Of a DNA stretch of 64,000 nucleotides, positions 9,339 to 17,190 are shown piece by piece. The stretch is taken from contig JBFLKU010000019.1 in NCBI GenBank assembly GCA_040883315.1, positions 1-64,000 on the forward strand. The letters run 5' to 3'. Every line of letters begins with the position of its first letter. Position 1 is the first letter of the stretch. Position numbers and translations under genes: made by a program. The stretch comes from JAFGUF01 sp040883315. Lineage in GTDB: Bacteria; Bacillota; Clostridia; Christensenellales; UMGS416. The notes beneath the pieces were generated by a model. The model saw only the letters and a list, made by a program, of their open reading frames with translations, was not told where the DNA came from and made no database searches.

Positions 9339-9533
9339 TTATAGAAAAACTACAGCTATAGCCACAAAAATTGCTAAAGCAAATGCACCTAGTTTTAGTC
9401 CTATTTTTACAGTATTATGTCTCTTTTTGTCCTCTGTTATCTTGCCTGCTATAAAGTCAGCTCCATAGTTCATAAATGCTGCTAGTGCCAGAAGTATTAA
9501 CTTCCAAAAATCCTCTTTAAAATTAAAATCCAT
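9339..9533 (-). CDS. Small membrane protein between the T-box and valS
   Basis: A 64-residue protein with two hydrophobic segments (about 11-28 and 47-64) separated by a short charged stretch ITEDKKRHNTVK. I do not recognise it. AGGATGATATT precedes the ATG, so it should be translated. It lies inside the T-box transcript, 34 nt upstream of valS, and its expression should therefore rise on valine starvation. A link to valine is only an inference from this position. Confidence 0.65.
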   Translation of the reverse strand: MDFNFKEDFWKLILLALAAFMNYGADFIAGKITEDKKRHNTVKIGLKLGAFALAIFVAIAVVFL

Positions 9534-9556
9534 AATATCATCCTTTTTTTAAATAT

Positions 9557-9796
9557 TAAAAAACCACCTCATCACAAGGACGAAGCGGTTCGCGGTACCA
9601 CCTTGATTTACAGCTGAAGACACAGCCGTACACTCATTTGCCTATAACGTAGACACCGTCTGAAACTATTTATTCATTCCAGAAGCTCCAAAGCGACTTC
9701 AGCACCACTTACCTTAGCCAGCTTCCACCATTATGCCAGCCTCTCTATAAAGCGTTTTATGCCTACTCCTCTTTTTCATGGCCAATTATTAATTTA
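9557..9796 (-). promoter_or_regulatory. T-box leader, Val specifier GUC
   Basis: The conserved T-box sequence AAGGTGGTACCGCG lies at 9591-9604 (minus strand). Downstream, a 12-bp hairpin with several G-T pairs (9562-9590) and a T6 run form the terminator; the T-box sequence can form the competing antiterminator. In stem I the specifier loop has AGTA opposite GAAGTC (9695-9700), enclosed by helices GGCAT/GTGCT and AAAG/CTTT. The specifier codon is thus GUC (9695-9697), which reads valine and agrees with valS downstream. Uncharged tRNA-Val should prevent termination. Confidence 0.93.
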
Positions 9797-9801
9797 TAAT
9801 A

Positions 9802-9829
9802 ATTATAATCAATATATTATCTTTGTCAA
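9802..9829 (-). promoter_or_regulatory. Promoter of the T-box-valS operon
   Basis: Minus-strand TTGACA (9824-9829) and TATAAT (9802-9807), both perfect, are 16 nt apart. Transcription should start near 9795, at the base of T-box stem I. Confidence 0.88.
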
Positions 9830-9852
9830 CAGCATATTAATCAAATATGCAA

Positions 9853-10476
9853 TCATCGATATTCGCTTTTGTAGAAAACCTGCTTTAATATTACTATATA
9901 TTCATCAATATGCTTCCATATTGCTTCTTCGTCCATTTTGCCGAAGTGTATCAAATCCCCTATTGCCTTATCCACATATTTCTCTATAGTCCATTGGATT
10001 ATATTTACTGATTTTCTAACGTCAATTTCATCATCAAATTTTGTAAAGTCAATATTGTATGTCAAAAGATTTTTATATAAAGAAGATGAAGACTTTGTTA
10101 TATAGTCTTCCAGCTCTCTTTCTCCCATTTCATATGCCAGTGAATCAATAAACCTAAATAGATACGGATATTCTCTGGCGATTTTTATCTTTATTTTATA
10201 ATATTCTTTTACACGCTCGTATATATCAGAAACATTCCAGTTGAGGCTATCGATAACATCTTTATATGCCAGCTCCACAGCAAATTCTTTTAGCAGTGAA
10301 TAAAGCCTGTCCTTGCTGCCAAAATAATGATATAGAAGTCCCTTGGATATTTCAGCACTTTCTACAATGTTGTTTGTAGAGGTGTTATTGTATCCATATC
10401 TGCTGAATTCCTCCAGTGCACTATTTAATATCCTGTCCCTCTTATCAGAAGGTATATTTCTTATAATGTCGTTCAT
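9853..10476 (-). CDS. TetR/AcrR family transcriptional regulator
   Basis: DNA-binding repressor of 207 residues. The N-terminal helix-turn-helix is clear (about residues 12-60: ILNSALEEFSRYGYNNTSTN and SAEISKGLLYHYFGSKDRLY). The C-terminal 140 residues are helical and should form the ligand and dimer domain; the ligand is unknown. The only possible Met start lies 8 nt after a -10 box and has no Shine-Dalgarno sequence, so the mRNA is probably leaderless. A palindrome covering the promoter suggests autoregulation. No partner efflux gene is adjacent; the nearest genes are DUF1292 upstream and the valS operon downstream. Confidence 0.9.
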   Translation of the reverse strand: MNDIIRNIPSDKRDRILNSALEEFSRYGYNNTSTNNIVESAEISKGLLYHYFGSKDRLYSLLKEFAVELAYKDVIDSLNWNVSDIYERVKEYYKIKIKIAREYPYLFRFIDSLAYEMGERELEDYITKSSSSLYKNLLTYNIDFTKFDDEIDVRKSVNIIQWTIEKYVDKAIGDLIHFGKMDEEAIWKHIDEYIVILKQVFYKSEYR

Positions 10477-10480
10477 ACAA

Positions 10481-10513
10481 GGTCATTATCTCAAAAATGA
10501 CCCGCTAGGTCAA
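10481..10513 (-). promoter_or_regulatory. tetR-type promoter with overlapping operator palindrome
   Basis: Minus-strand TTGACC (10508-10513), 17-nt spacer, GATAAT (10485-10490). The spacer and -35 box hold TGACC-TAGCG-GGTCA (10498-10512), a perfect 5-bp inverted repeat with 5-nt centre. A third half-site TGACC overlaps the -10 box region (10481-10485). This is a likely operator for the TetR protein itself. Confidence 0.7.
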
Positions 10514-10521
10514 TACATTAT

Positions 10522-10809
10522 TTAATAATATTCATCCGGATTTTCTATCTGTCCGCTCACTAATTTTTCCGCAAAGGCGTATACTTCATCTTCCACGTCC
10601 GCGTCTATGGGTACAAACTCCTCTGTTTCGTCATCCAGCAGATTAACCTGCATCAAGAATATATCCATAGAGTTGTCTTTCACTTCTGCTTCAAGATCGG
10701 TCAGCATAACGTATTCCTGGCCGTTTAACAAAAAGTACTCTAAAATCTCAACATTTAGCTCATTGCCCTCATCATCAAATAGGGTTATAAAGTTTTCATT
10801 TTCACTCAT
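10522..10809 (-). CDS. DUF1292 domain protein (YrzB-like)
   Basis: Small acidic cytoplasmic protein of 95 residues. It begins with the family pattern FITLFDDEGNELNVEILEYF, followed by GQEYVMLTD. This arrangement is typical of DUF1292, widespread in Bacillota and usually found near alaS, yrrK or der-type genes. No biochemical function is established. GAGGTG lies 6 nt before the ATG, and an extended -10 box lies upstream. The extra C-terminus (about 60-95) is strongly acidic. It is divergent from the DUF512-der-plsY operon and ends 9 nt before the TetR -35 box. Confidence 0.88.
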   Translation of the reverse strand: MSENENFITLFDDEGNELNVEILEYFLLNGQEYVMLTDLEAEVKDNSMDIFLMQVNLLDDETEEFVPIDADVEDEVYAFAEKLVSGQIENPDEYY

Positions 10810-10837
10810 AGTTTCACCTCAGTAAAATATTTGTTAC

Positions 10838-10846
10838 ATTATATCA
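10838..10846 (-). promoter_or_regulatory. Extended -10 promoter of the DUF1292 gene
   Basis: Minus-strand TGATATAAT (TG-n-TATAAT, 10838-10846) is positioned 28 nt before the DUF1292 start codon. The -35 region is weak. Confidence 0.6.
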
Positions 10847-10873
10847 CGAAACACCTATTATTAATAAAATAAA

Positions 10874-10902
10874 TTGTTAAATTATTATATTTAAAGTATA
10901 AT
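10874..10902 (+). promoter_or_regulatory. Promoter of the DUF512-der-plsY operon
   Basis: TTGTTA (10874-10879), 17-nt spacer and perfect TATAAT (10897-10902) lie 25 nt upstream of the first start codon; AGGAG follows at about 10919. Confidence 0.75.
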
Positions 10903-10927
10903 TGGTTTGTATTAAATAGGAGTAATA

Positions 10928-12265
10928 ATGAAAGATAATAATAAAACAATAAAATATATAGAAAAAAGATCTCCTGCTAAAAAAGCAGGATTTAAAAAAG
11001 GAGATATAGTAAAATCCATAAACGGAGAAAAGGTACTAGATTTTATAGATGATAACTTTTTCAATTCTCTTCCACAGCTTCAAATTGCGTATGAGAGAGA
11101 TGGCAATGAAAAATCAATAATTATTAATAAAGAATCCAGCGAACCCCTAGGAATCGAATATGAAGAAGAGCTATATCCCAAGGACAGACAATGCACAAAC
11201 GCTTGTGTGTTTTGTTTTGTTGACCAGCTTCCCAAAGGAATGAGAGAAAGTCTTTATGTAAAAGATGACGACTGGCGATATAGCGTGCTTTTCGGAAACT
11301 ATGTAACATTAACAAATGTATCGGATGCTGAGATGCAGCGGATTATTTCTCGTCAGGCATCTCCTCTGTATGTGTCAGTACATGCTGTAGATGCAGATGT
11401 GCGAAACAACATTATGACAAGCAAACGTGCCGGAAAAATAAAAGAGCAGCTGGAGCTTTTAGCCGCAAACAAAATAATTGTGCATACACAGGTGGTGCTA
11501 TGCCCCGAAATAAACGATGGTGATGTGTTGAAAGAAACAATAGAATATCTATATTCTTTGTATCCATATGTGCGCTCTTTGGCTGTAGTTCCGGTGGGTT
11601 TATCGGGACACCGAGAGAACCTTCCTGATTTATTGCCTGTTGATATGCAAAAAGCCAGAGAGATTATTAAGCTGATTGAAGAATATAATAAAAAATATCA
11701 AGAAGAAAACGGCATAAATTTTGTTTTCGCATCAGACGAATTCTATAGCAAGGCAAACCTTCCCTACCCTATCTTTGATGACGGTGAGCACTATCCACAG
11801 CTAAGCAATGGTGTAGGAATGTTTTCAGAGCTGGATAATGAATTTGATGAAGCACTTGATTTATATAAAGACGAAATAAAATCAATAGATTCAGATAAAA
11901 AAATAGTATTAGTGACTGGTGCGTCTGCCTACAGCAAAATTGAAAGCATGTTTGACAGAATCAAATCTATTGCAAAGAATGTTAATTTACAAATAGTAAA
12001 GATAAAAAACGGCCATTTTGGCGAAAGTATAACAGTAACTGGGCTTCTCTGCGGCAAAGATATTGTAAGTCAGTTGAAAAATATCACCGCTGATGTTATA
12101 ATTGTGCCCGCAAGCACGTTAAAAGACGGAAAGAACGTATTTTTAGACGATACAAATATAGAGTATATCGAAACCCATCTGAATGCAAAAGTATTAACGC
12201 AGGATATAGATGGATACGCCATGATAGAAACATTACTGGATGGCGTTAAGGAAGGAAAAAAATAA
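10928..12265 (+). CDS. PDZ-radical SAM-DUF512 protein
   Basis: Conserved cytoplasmic protein of 445 residues. An N-terminal PDZ-like region (about 8-70: IEKRSPAKKAGFKKGDIVKS) precedes a radical-SAM-type cluster C-TNA-C-VF-C (Cys89, 93, 96) in DRQCTNACVFCFVDQLPKGM. The C-terminal half is the DUF512 region, with DEFY and VTGASAY. The cysteine pattern suggests a 4Fe-4S cluster and S-adenosylmethionine chemistry, but the reaction is unknown. The gene is usually linked to der (engA) in clostridia, which hints at a role with ribosomes or translation (inference). AGGAG lies 5 nt before the ATG. Its stop overlaps the der start (TAATG), so the two are translationally coupled. Confidence 0.9.
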   Translation: MKDNNKTIKYIEKRSPAKKAGFKKGDIVKSINGEKVLDFIDDNFFNSLPQLQIAYERDGNEKSIIINKESSEPLGIEYEEELYPKDRQCTNACVFCFVDQLPKGMRESLYVKDDDWRYSVLFGNYVTLTNVSDAEMQRIISRQASPLYVSVHAVDADVRNNIMTSKRAGKIKEQLELLAANKIIVHTQVVLCPEINDGDVLKETIEYLYSLYPYVRSLAVVPVGLSGHRENLPDLLPVDMQKAREIIKLIEEYNKKYQEENGINFVFASDEFYSKANLPYPIFDDGEHYPQLSNGVGMFSELDNEFDEALDLYKDEIKSIDSDKKIVLVTGASAYSKIESMFDRIKSIAKNVNLQIVKIKNGHFGESITVTGLLCGKDIVSQLKNITADVIIVPASTLKDGKNVFLDDTNIEYIETHLNAKVLTQDIDGYAMIETLLDGVKEGKK

Positions 12266-13590
12266 TGGCAAAACCATTAGTAGCAATAGTCGGCAGACCA
12301 AACGTAGGAAAGTCTACGTTTTTTAATAGAATTGTCGGCAGAAGAATATCCATAGTTGAGGATATTCCAGGCGTTACAAGAGACAGAATATATGCAGACG
12401 GCAGATGGCAAAACCACGAATTCACTTTGATTGACACAGGCGGAATAGACGTGCAGAGCGATGAAGTGATCCCGGCACAAATGCGTCAGCAGGCACAGCT
12501 GGCTATGGAGACTGCGGATGTAATATTATTTTTCACTGACGGACGTGAAGGCGTGCTTTCTGCTGACTACGAGGTGGCAGAACTGCTTCGAAGGAGCAAT
12601 AAGCCAGTTGTTTTGGCTGTTAACAAAGTGGACCATATAAATCACGAGGAAGTGATGTATGAATTCTACGAGCTTGGCATGGGCACACCCTATCCTATTT
12701 CATCCGTTCAGGGTATGGGGCTAGGCGATTTGCTGGATGCAGTTGTAGCCAATTTCCCAGAAGAAGATGAATTTTACAATGATATAGAGACAATAAAAAT
12801 AGCAATAGTTGGCAAGCCAAATGCGGGCAAATCTTCTCTTGTGAATGCAATAACCGGTGACAACAGAGTGATAGTCAGCGACATACCCGGCACTACTCGT
12901 GATGCTATTGATACATTTTTCAGCGCAGACGACAAAGACTATATTTTAATAGATACAGCGGGAATGCGAAAAAAAGCAAGAATTGAAGATGCATCACTAG
13001 AGAGATATTCTGTTATTCGTGCACTCACAGCAGTTCGTCGCTGCGATGTGGCAATAATCGTTGTTGATGCCGAACAAGGCGTGAGTGAGCAGGACGCTAG
13101 AATCGCTGGATATATTGAGGAAATGGGTAAGGCCTGTATCATTTTAGTAAATAAGTGGGACTTGATAGAAAAAGACGACAAAACTATGGAAGAGTTTAAG
13201 AACAAAATATACTCTACCCTATATTTTATAGAATACGCACCTATGCTATTTATATCATGCCTTACAGGCCAGCGCGTGCACAAAGTGCTGGAGCTTGTTA
13301 ATTATGTCTACGACAAAACACAAGTACGTATAACAACAGGTATGCTAAATGATGCAATAGATGAAGCTGTTATGATGGTTTCACCGCCTACAAGCAAAGG
13401 CAGAAGGCTGAATATTCTGTATGCTACACAGGCAAACGTAGCACCTCCGCATTTTATATTGTTTGTAAATGACAGCGATCTGCTGCCAACATCGTATGAA
13501 AGGTATCTTGCAAATCATTTGAGAAAGTATTTTGACTTGCAGGGTACTCCAATAAAAATTACACCTAGAACCAGAGGAGGAGATGAATAA
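12265..13590 (+). CDS. der: Ribosome biogenesis GTPase Der (EngA)
   Basis: Essential GTPase with two tandem G domains, needed for 50S subunit assembly; 441 residues, normal. The first P-loop is GRPNVGKS (10-17) with DTGG and NKVD; the second is GKPNAGKSS near residue 180 with DTAGMRKKARIE and NKWD. The C-terminal KH-like domain ends in the basic stretch ITPRTRGGDE. The start codon overlaps the DUF512 stop and the stop overlaps the plsY start, both as TAATG, giving a tightly coupled three-gene operon. Confidence 0.97.
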   Translation: MAKPLVAIVGRPNVGKSTFFNRIVGRRISIVEDIPGVTRDRIYADGRWQNHEFTLIDTGGIDVQSDEVIPAQMRQQAQLAMETADVILFFTDGREGVLSADYEVAELLRRSNKPVVLAVNKVDHINHEEVMYEFYELGMGTPYPISSVQGMGLGDLLDAVVANFPEEDEFYNDIETIKIAIVGKPNAGKSSLVNAITGDNRVIVSDIPGTTRDAIDTFFSADDKDYILIDTAGMRKKARIEDASLERYSVIRALTAVRRCDVAIIVVDAEQGVSEQDARIAGYIEEMGKACIILVNKWDLIEKDDKTMEEFKNKIYSTLYFIEYAPMLFISCLTGQRVHKVLELVNYVYDKTQVRITTGMLNDAIDEAVMMVSPPTSKGRRLNILYATQANVAPPHFILFVNDSDLLPTSYERYLANHLRKYFDLQGTPIKITPRTRGGDE

Positions 13591-14255
13591 TGAACAACTT
13601 TTGGATTTATATTGTTATTGCTTTAGTTTGCTATATTATTGGCTCAGTTTCTCCTGCAGTATTTTTGTCAAAAAAGTTCGCAGGATATGACATCAGAGAA
13701 AAAGGCAGCAAAAACGCAGGATCTACCAATGTATTCAGAGTAATGGGTGCAAAATTCGGTATTATTAATTTTATTTTAGATTTATTAAAAGGGCTGCTTC
13801 CCACTTTGCTGGCAAAATATATAGCAATAAAACTGGGACTAAATTTAGATATTGCAATGGTATGTGCTGCTGGTGCAGTAGTATTGGGACATGCATTTCC
13901 CATTTTTTCGCATTTCAAAGGCGGAAAATGTGTTGCATCCAGTGCAGGGCTGTTAATAGCATTCAATCCAGTGTTTACTATTTGCTTGATTGTGCTTGCA
14001 ATTATTTCGATTATTATCACCAGATATGTATCGGCTGCATCTATCACTGTGTTTTTGCTGTATCCTATTGCCGCATGGATATTTCCCATGGCAAATGGAT
14101 TTACAGAATACTACAGCCTGACATTCAGAATATTTCTTTCATGCCTTGGCGTGCTAATATTATTCCTGCATAGAGAGAATATTGTAAGACTGCTGAAAGG
14201 CAACGAAAAACCACTTTTCCAGAAGAAAGACAAAGAGAAACAAGAACAAGAGTAG
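13590..14255 (+). CDS. plsY: Acyl-phosphate:glycerol-3-phosphate acyltransferase PlsY
   Basis: Integral membrane enzyme that makes lysophosphatidic acid from acyl phosphate, the first acylation of phospholipid synthesis. At 221 residues with several hydrophobic helices it fits the family. The conserved loops are visible: GSVSPAVFLSKKFAGYDIRE, the glycine-rich GSKNAGSTNVFRV (phosphate site), and GHAFPIFSHFKGGKCVAS. The C-terminus is highly charged. It overlaps der and is followed by a strong terminator, so it closes the operon. Confidence 0.96.
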   Translation: MNNFWIYIVIALVCYIIGSVSPAVFLSKKFAGYDIREKGSKNAGSTNVFRVMGAKFGIINFILDLLKGLLPTLLAKYIAIKLGLNLDIAMVCAAGAVVLGHAFPIFSHFKGGKCVASSAGLLIAFNPVFTICLIVLAIISIIITRYVSAASITVFLLYPIAAWIFPMANGFTEYYSLTFRIFLSCLGVLILFLHRENIVRLLKGNEKPLFQKKDKEKQEQE

Positions 14256-14264
14256 AAATTATCA

Positions 14265-14287
14265 GCCGCCTATATGGCGGCTTTTTT
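14265..14287 (+). terminator. Terminator of the DUF512-der-plsY operon
   Basis: GCCGCC-TATAT-GGCGGC (14265-14281) is followed by six T residues. It lies just after plsY and before the convergent TIR-like gene. Confidence 0.9.
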
Positions 14288-14301
14288 AGTATTATATTAC
14301 T

Positions 14302-17001
14302 CTACTCTATTTGATTCTCATCAAGATCAGCTTTTTTATAGAATGTAAAAGATTTTTCAAAATTATCAAGTGCATTCTCTATTTTTTGACGAATGTTTTT
14401 AAACAAATCAGGTATTTCATAGTTATATTTCATTACTTCTTCAGAATATTTTAATCTCATTTTAATTTCATCCAATTCATCTAAATAATTAATGGTTTGT
14501 ATAAGTTTCTGCAGCGGAATAATGTTCTTGGATGATTTTTCCACCTTTTCCTTATTACTTAATTTTTGATTGATTACTAAGTTATGATGTTTCCAGTTGT
14601 ACATTATTTTTTCAAGGAAAAATTTTAAGTTCTTATAATCTGAATAATTATTTTCAATAACATTTAACATGCTACACTCCTCGTAAGTTTTTTTGTTTTT
14701 TATACATTCCTCACAACGGCTTAATTGTTCTTTTATCTCTCCCAAAGTATTATTTTTAGATTCTATTAATTTAAAGATATATTTCTCTGATTTCGCATGA
14801 TAATGCTCGTACATCAATATACTTCTCATATTGGGAGGCCACTCAATTGCCTCTGCCCAATTTTTATGACGCAAATGTATGGAACGTTCCATTGTATTTT
14901 CCCACTCATCTTTAATTTTAATATTACTTATATTTTTTTTCAGTTCTTCGAAAAGATTATCAAGTATTTTGTTATAATTATATTGCTGTAAATGCGCCAA
15001 AGTTTTCAAATCTTTTTGTTTACAGCTTTCAAGATTTTTGGTATTTATAATCATTTTAATTTCAGCAATTTCAAAATTTTCATTGTTCTTTTTGATTTCG
15101 TGTTTAATTATATTGATTACCTTTTTATTTATTTTATCATTCGTTATAATATTACTTTTAAATTTATTATCATCCTCATAAAGTTGATTAGTTGAAATTT
15201 TAAAGATAATATCAAATGTGCTATCTCCCCATTTACTATTTAGTTTATTGATGCTCGGAGAGCAATTTGGCAGCGACATTTCCCCAATTTCTAAATCGCC
15301 ATGTGCGGTATCTGGACTTTTATAAGTTGTTTCTTTATTTTTTGATTGAATATAATCAGCATATAAAGAATCAAAGTTGTTTAAATTCAGTATATACTTT
15401 GTAATTTCATCTGAAATAAATTGCATATTTGCTAAATTGACTTCTAATGAAGTGTTTTCTTTTTTTATTTCTTCAAAGAAAACAATTAGCGCATAATCAA
15501 TGGACTTTTTGATTTTGGATCTAAGCTTTCTTTTTATCAACTCATTAATAAATATTTTAATTTGAATAAAACTTTTTATATGTTCATCTTGGTTAACAAT
15601 TTCCATCTTATTCAACAAGCAATCTATTGGATTAGTTATGTTGTGTTTTTCGCTGTACGCATTTAATATTTCTATTAATTCTTCAAATAAATACTCAAAT
15701 CTTGCTTTATCAAAAAGAGCTAAAGATCCGTGGAGTTTAACATTGTTATTGCCTTCAGATATTTCTGAAAAATCAATTGTTTTTTGTATATGTGTCAATG
15801 CCATACTTATTCTAAAGAGAGAAAAAAAGAAATCACAAAATTTTATATCATCAATTTCTTCATTATCATTATCAAATTTAAAATAATCTCTAGCTTTTTT
15901 TCTTGTATCAAAATTTACATCTTCTTTGTTATAGACAATTAATGTTTGTTTATGTAAGCAAAGAGCTAAATACCTGTTAAAAAGCATTTGACATAGTGGA
16001 AAATCAGTAATGTAGTCTTCTATATCTAGCAATGTATTTGACTCCTCGGTATACCTGCTGTCTCCGTTTAACGAGAAAGCCATTGAATTATTTCTCTTTA
16101 TTTGATAACTTTCAATTACTTTAATCATCTTAAATGCCGATTGGTATAATTTATAGTTTCTATACTCACTTGGCTCTGTAATGTTATCTAAAAAGCATTC
16201 AATATTTTTTTTTAGATTCTCTGTAACAATAGTATCTATAAAAACTTGCTGACGTTCCTTTGTAGACATAGAAGAGGTATAAAGGTAATTAAACGGTAGT
16301 CTTTCTAGTATAAAAATTATTTTTCTTCCTATATGATACAAATCTTTTTTTTCTGGAAATGTACTTAGTTCATACCTCCAATATTCACCTAAATTAATAC
16401 TATTATTAATTACAAATCTATAATTATCGTTATCTCTAGAAAAATCATGAAAGATATCTTTATAACTAATCTCATAAGTAGTATTATTCAAATTTTGGTA
16501 ATATACTCTTTTCTGACCGCCAAAGTATTTTTCTAAATCTTGTACAATTTTGTTTGGTAAACTATATATTTCGTCGAGACTTGAAGAAACATTCATCCGA
16601 TTCATAATTAAAGAAGAAATATCACTTGCTGGTACTTGACCTTGAGTATTATATACAAAAATTTTGCTTTTCGATATATGTTTCGATAGATAACCATATT
16701 CAAAATATATGTTAGGCCTACACGAGGTATAAAAACATGCCCCTAAACTGCCATCTGGCCGTCGTATAACTTCCTCATCAGGAGTCATTAGAATTAATGC
16801 ATAACTGGCTTTATCCATTGTTTCAATCAAAGTAGTATACATATTATCGTTTACACTAGCTTCGTTTCGAATATTAAACATTATAGGATATACAGGAAAT
16901 CCTTCTTTTCTTTTAGCTAGTAGTTTATTGTAAATTTGTTCAGCAATATATTTATATTTTGTGCTCCATACAATGAATAATTTAGGATCTGGTCTTGCCA
17001 T
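14302..17001 (-). CDS. Large protein with N-terminal TIR-like nucleotide-binding domain, candidate defence effector
   Basis: Protein of 899 residues. The first 120 residues look like a TIR-like domain of the predicted nucleotide-binding class: a first strand KLFIVWSTKYKYIAEQI, then YALILMTPDEEV (67-78), then RPNIYFEYGYLSKH (95-108), where Glu101 in the N-x-x-F-E-x-G pattern would be the catalytic glutamate of NAD-cleaving or nucleotide-binding TIR proteins. Residues from about 180 to the end are long, Asn/Lys/Ile-rich, mostly helical and unrecognised; I see no Walker A motif. AAGGAG lies 9 nt before the ATG. The gene is visibly richer in A/T than its neighbours, stands alone with its own promoter, and sits between two ordinary chromosomal units, all suggesting acquisition by transfer. 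A role in anti-phage defence is inferred from the domain only. Confidence 0.72.
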   Translation of the reverse strand: MARPDPKLFIVWSTKYKYIAEQIYNKLLAKRKEGFPVYPIMFNIRNEASVNDNMYTTLIETMDKASYALILMTPDEEVIRRPDGSLGACFYTSCRPNIYFEYGYLSKHISKSKIFVYNTQGQVPASDISSLIMNRMNVSSSLDEIYSLPNKIVQDLEKYFGGQKRVYYQNLNNTTYEISYKDIFHDFSRDNDNYRFVINNSINLGEYWRYELSTFPEKKDLYHIGRKIIFILERLPFNYLYTSSMSTKERQQVFIDTIVTENLKKNIECFLDNITEPSEYRNYKLYQSAFKMIKVIESYQIKRNNSMAFSLNGDSRYTEESNTLLDIEDYITDFPLCQMLFNRYLALCLHKQTLIVYNKEDVNFDTRKKARDYFKFDNDNEEIDDIKFCDFFFSLFRISMALTHIQKTIDFSEISEGNNNVKLHGSLALFDKARFEYLFEELIEILNAYSEKHNITNPIDCLLNKMEIVNQDEHIKSFIQIKIFINELIKRKLRSKIKKSIDYALIVFFEEIKKENTSLEVNLANMQFISDEITKYILNLNNFDSLYADYIQSKNKETTYKSPDTAHGDLEIGEMSLPNCSPSINKLNSKWGDSTFDIIFKISTNQLYEDDNKFKSNIITNDKINKKVINIIKHEIKKNNENFEIAEIKMIINTKNLESCKQKDLKTLAHLQQYNYNKILDNLFEELKKNISNIKIKDEWENTMERSIHLRHKNWAEAIEWPPNMRSILMYEHYHAKSEKYIFKLIESKNNTLGEIKEQLSRCEECIKNKKTYEECSMLNVIENNYSDYKNLKFFLEKIMYNWKHHNLVINQKLSNKEKVEKSSKNIIPLQKLIQTINYLDELDEIKMRLKYSEEVMKYNYEIPDLFKNIRQKIENALDNFEKSFTFYKKADLDENQIE

Positions 17002-17036
17002 GTTTTTCTTCTCCTTATATGTTAATAATATACATA

Positions 17037-17064
17037 ATTATATTATCATACTAATTTATGTTAA
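17037..17064 (-). promoter_or_regulatory. Promoter of the TIR-like gene
   Basis: Minus-strand TTAACA (17059-17064), 16-nt spacer, TATAAT (17037-17042), 35 nt before the start codon. Confidence 0.65.
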
Positions 17065-17111
17065 TCAATAGTATTATTTTTATACCTTAATATTTATTAT
17101 ATTAAAACACT

Positions 17112-17158
17112 TTGACATTACAAATCATTTTGATATAATAAATATGGTGACGTGCACG
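17112..17158 (+). promoter_or_regulatory. lacI-xylB promoter with downstream operator-like palindrome
   Basis: Perfect TTGACA (17112-17117) and TATAAT (17134-17139) are separated by 16 nt. Directly after the -10 box, the palindrome CGTGCACG (17151-17158), flanked by GTGA and CACAC, overlaps the expected start of transcription. This is the usual place and style of a LacI-family operator, so autoregulation is likely. Confidence 0.72.
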
Positions 17159-17190
17159 CACACGATACATTTTGTATAGAGGTATATTAA

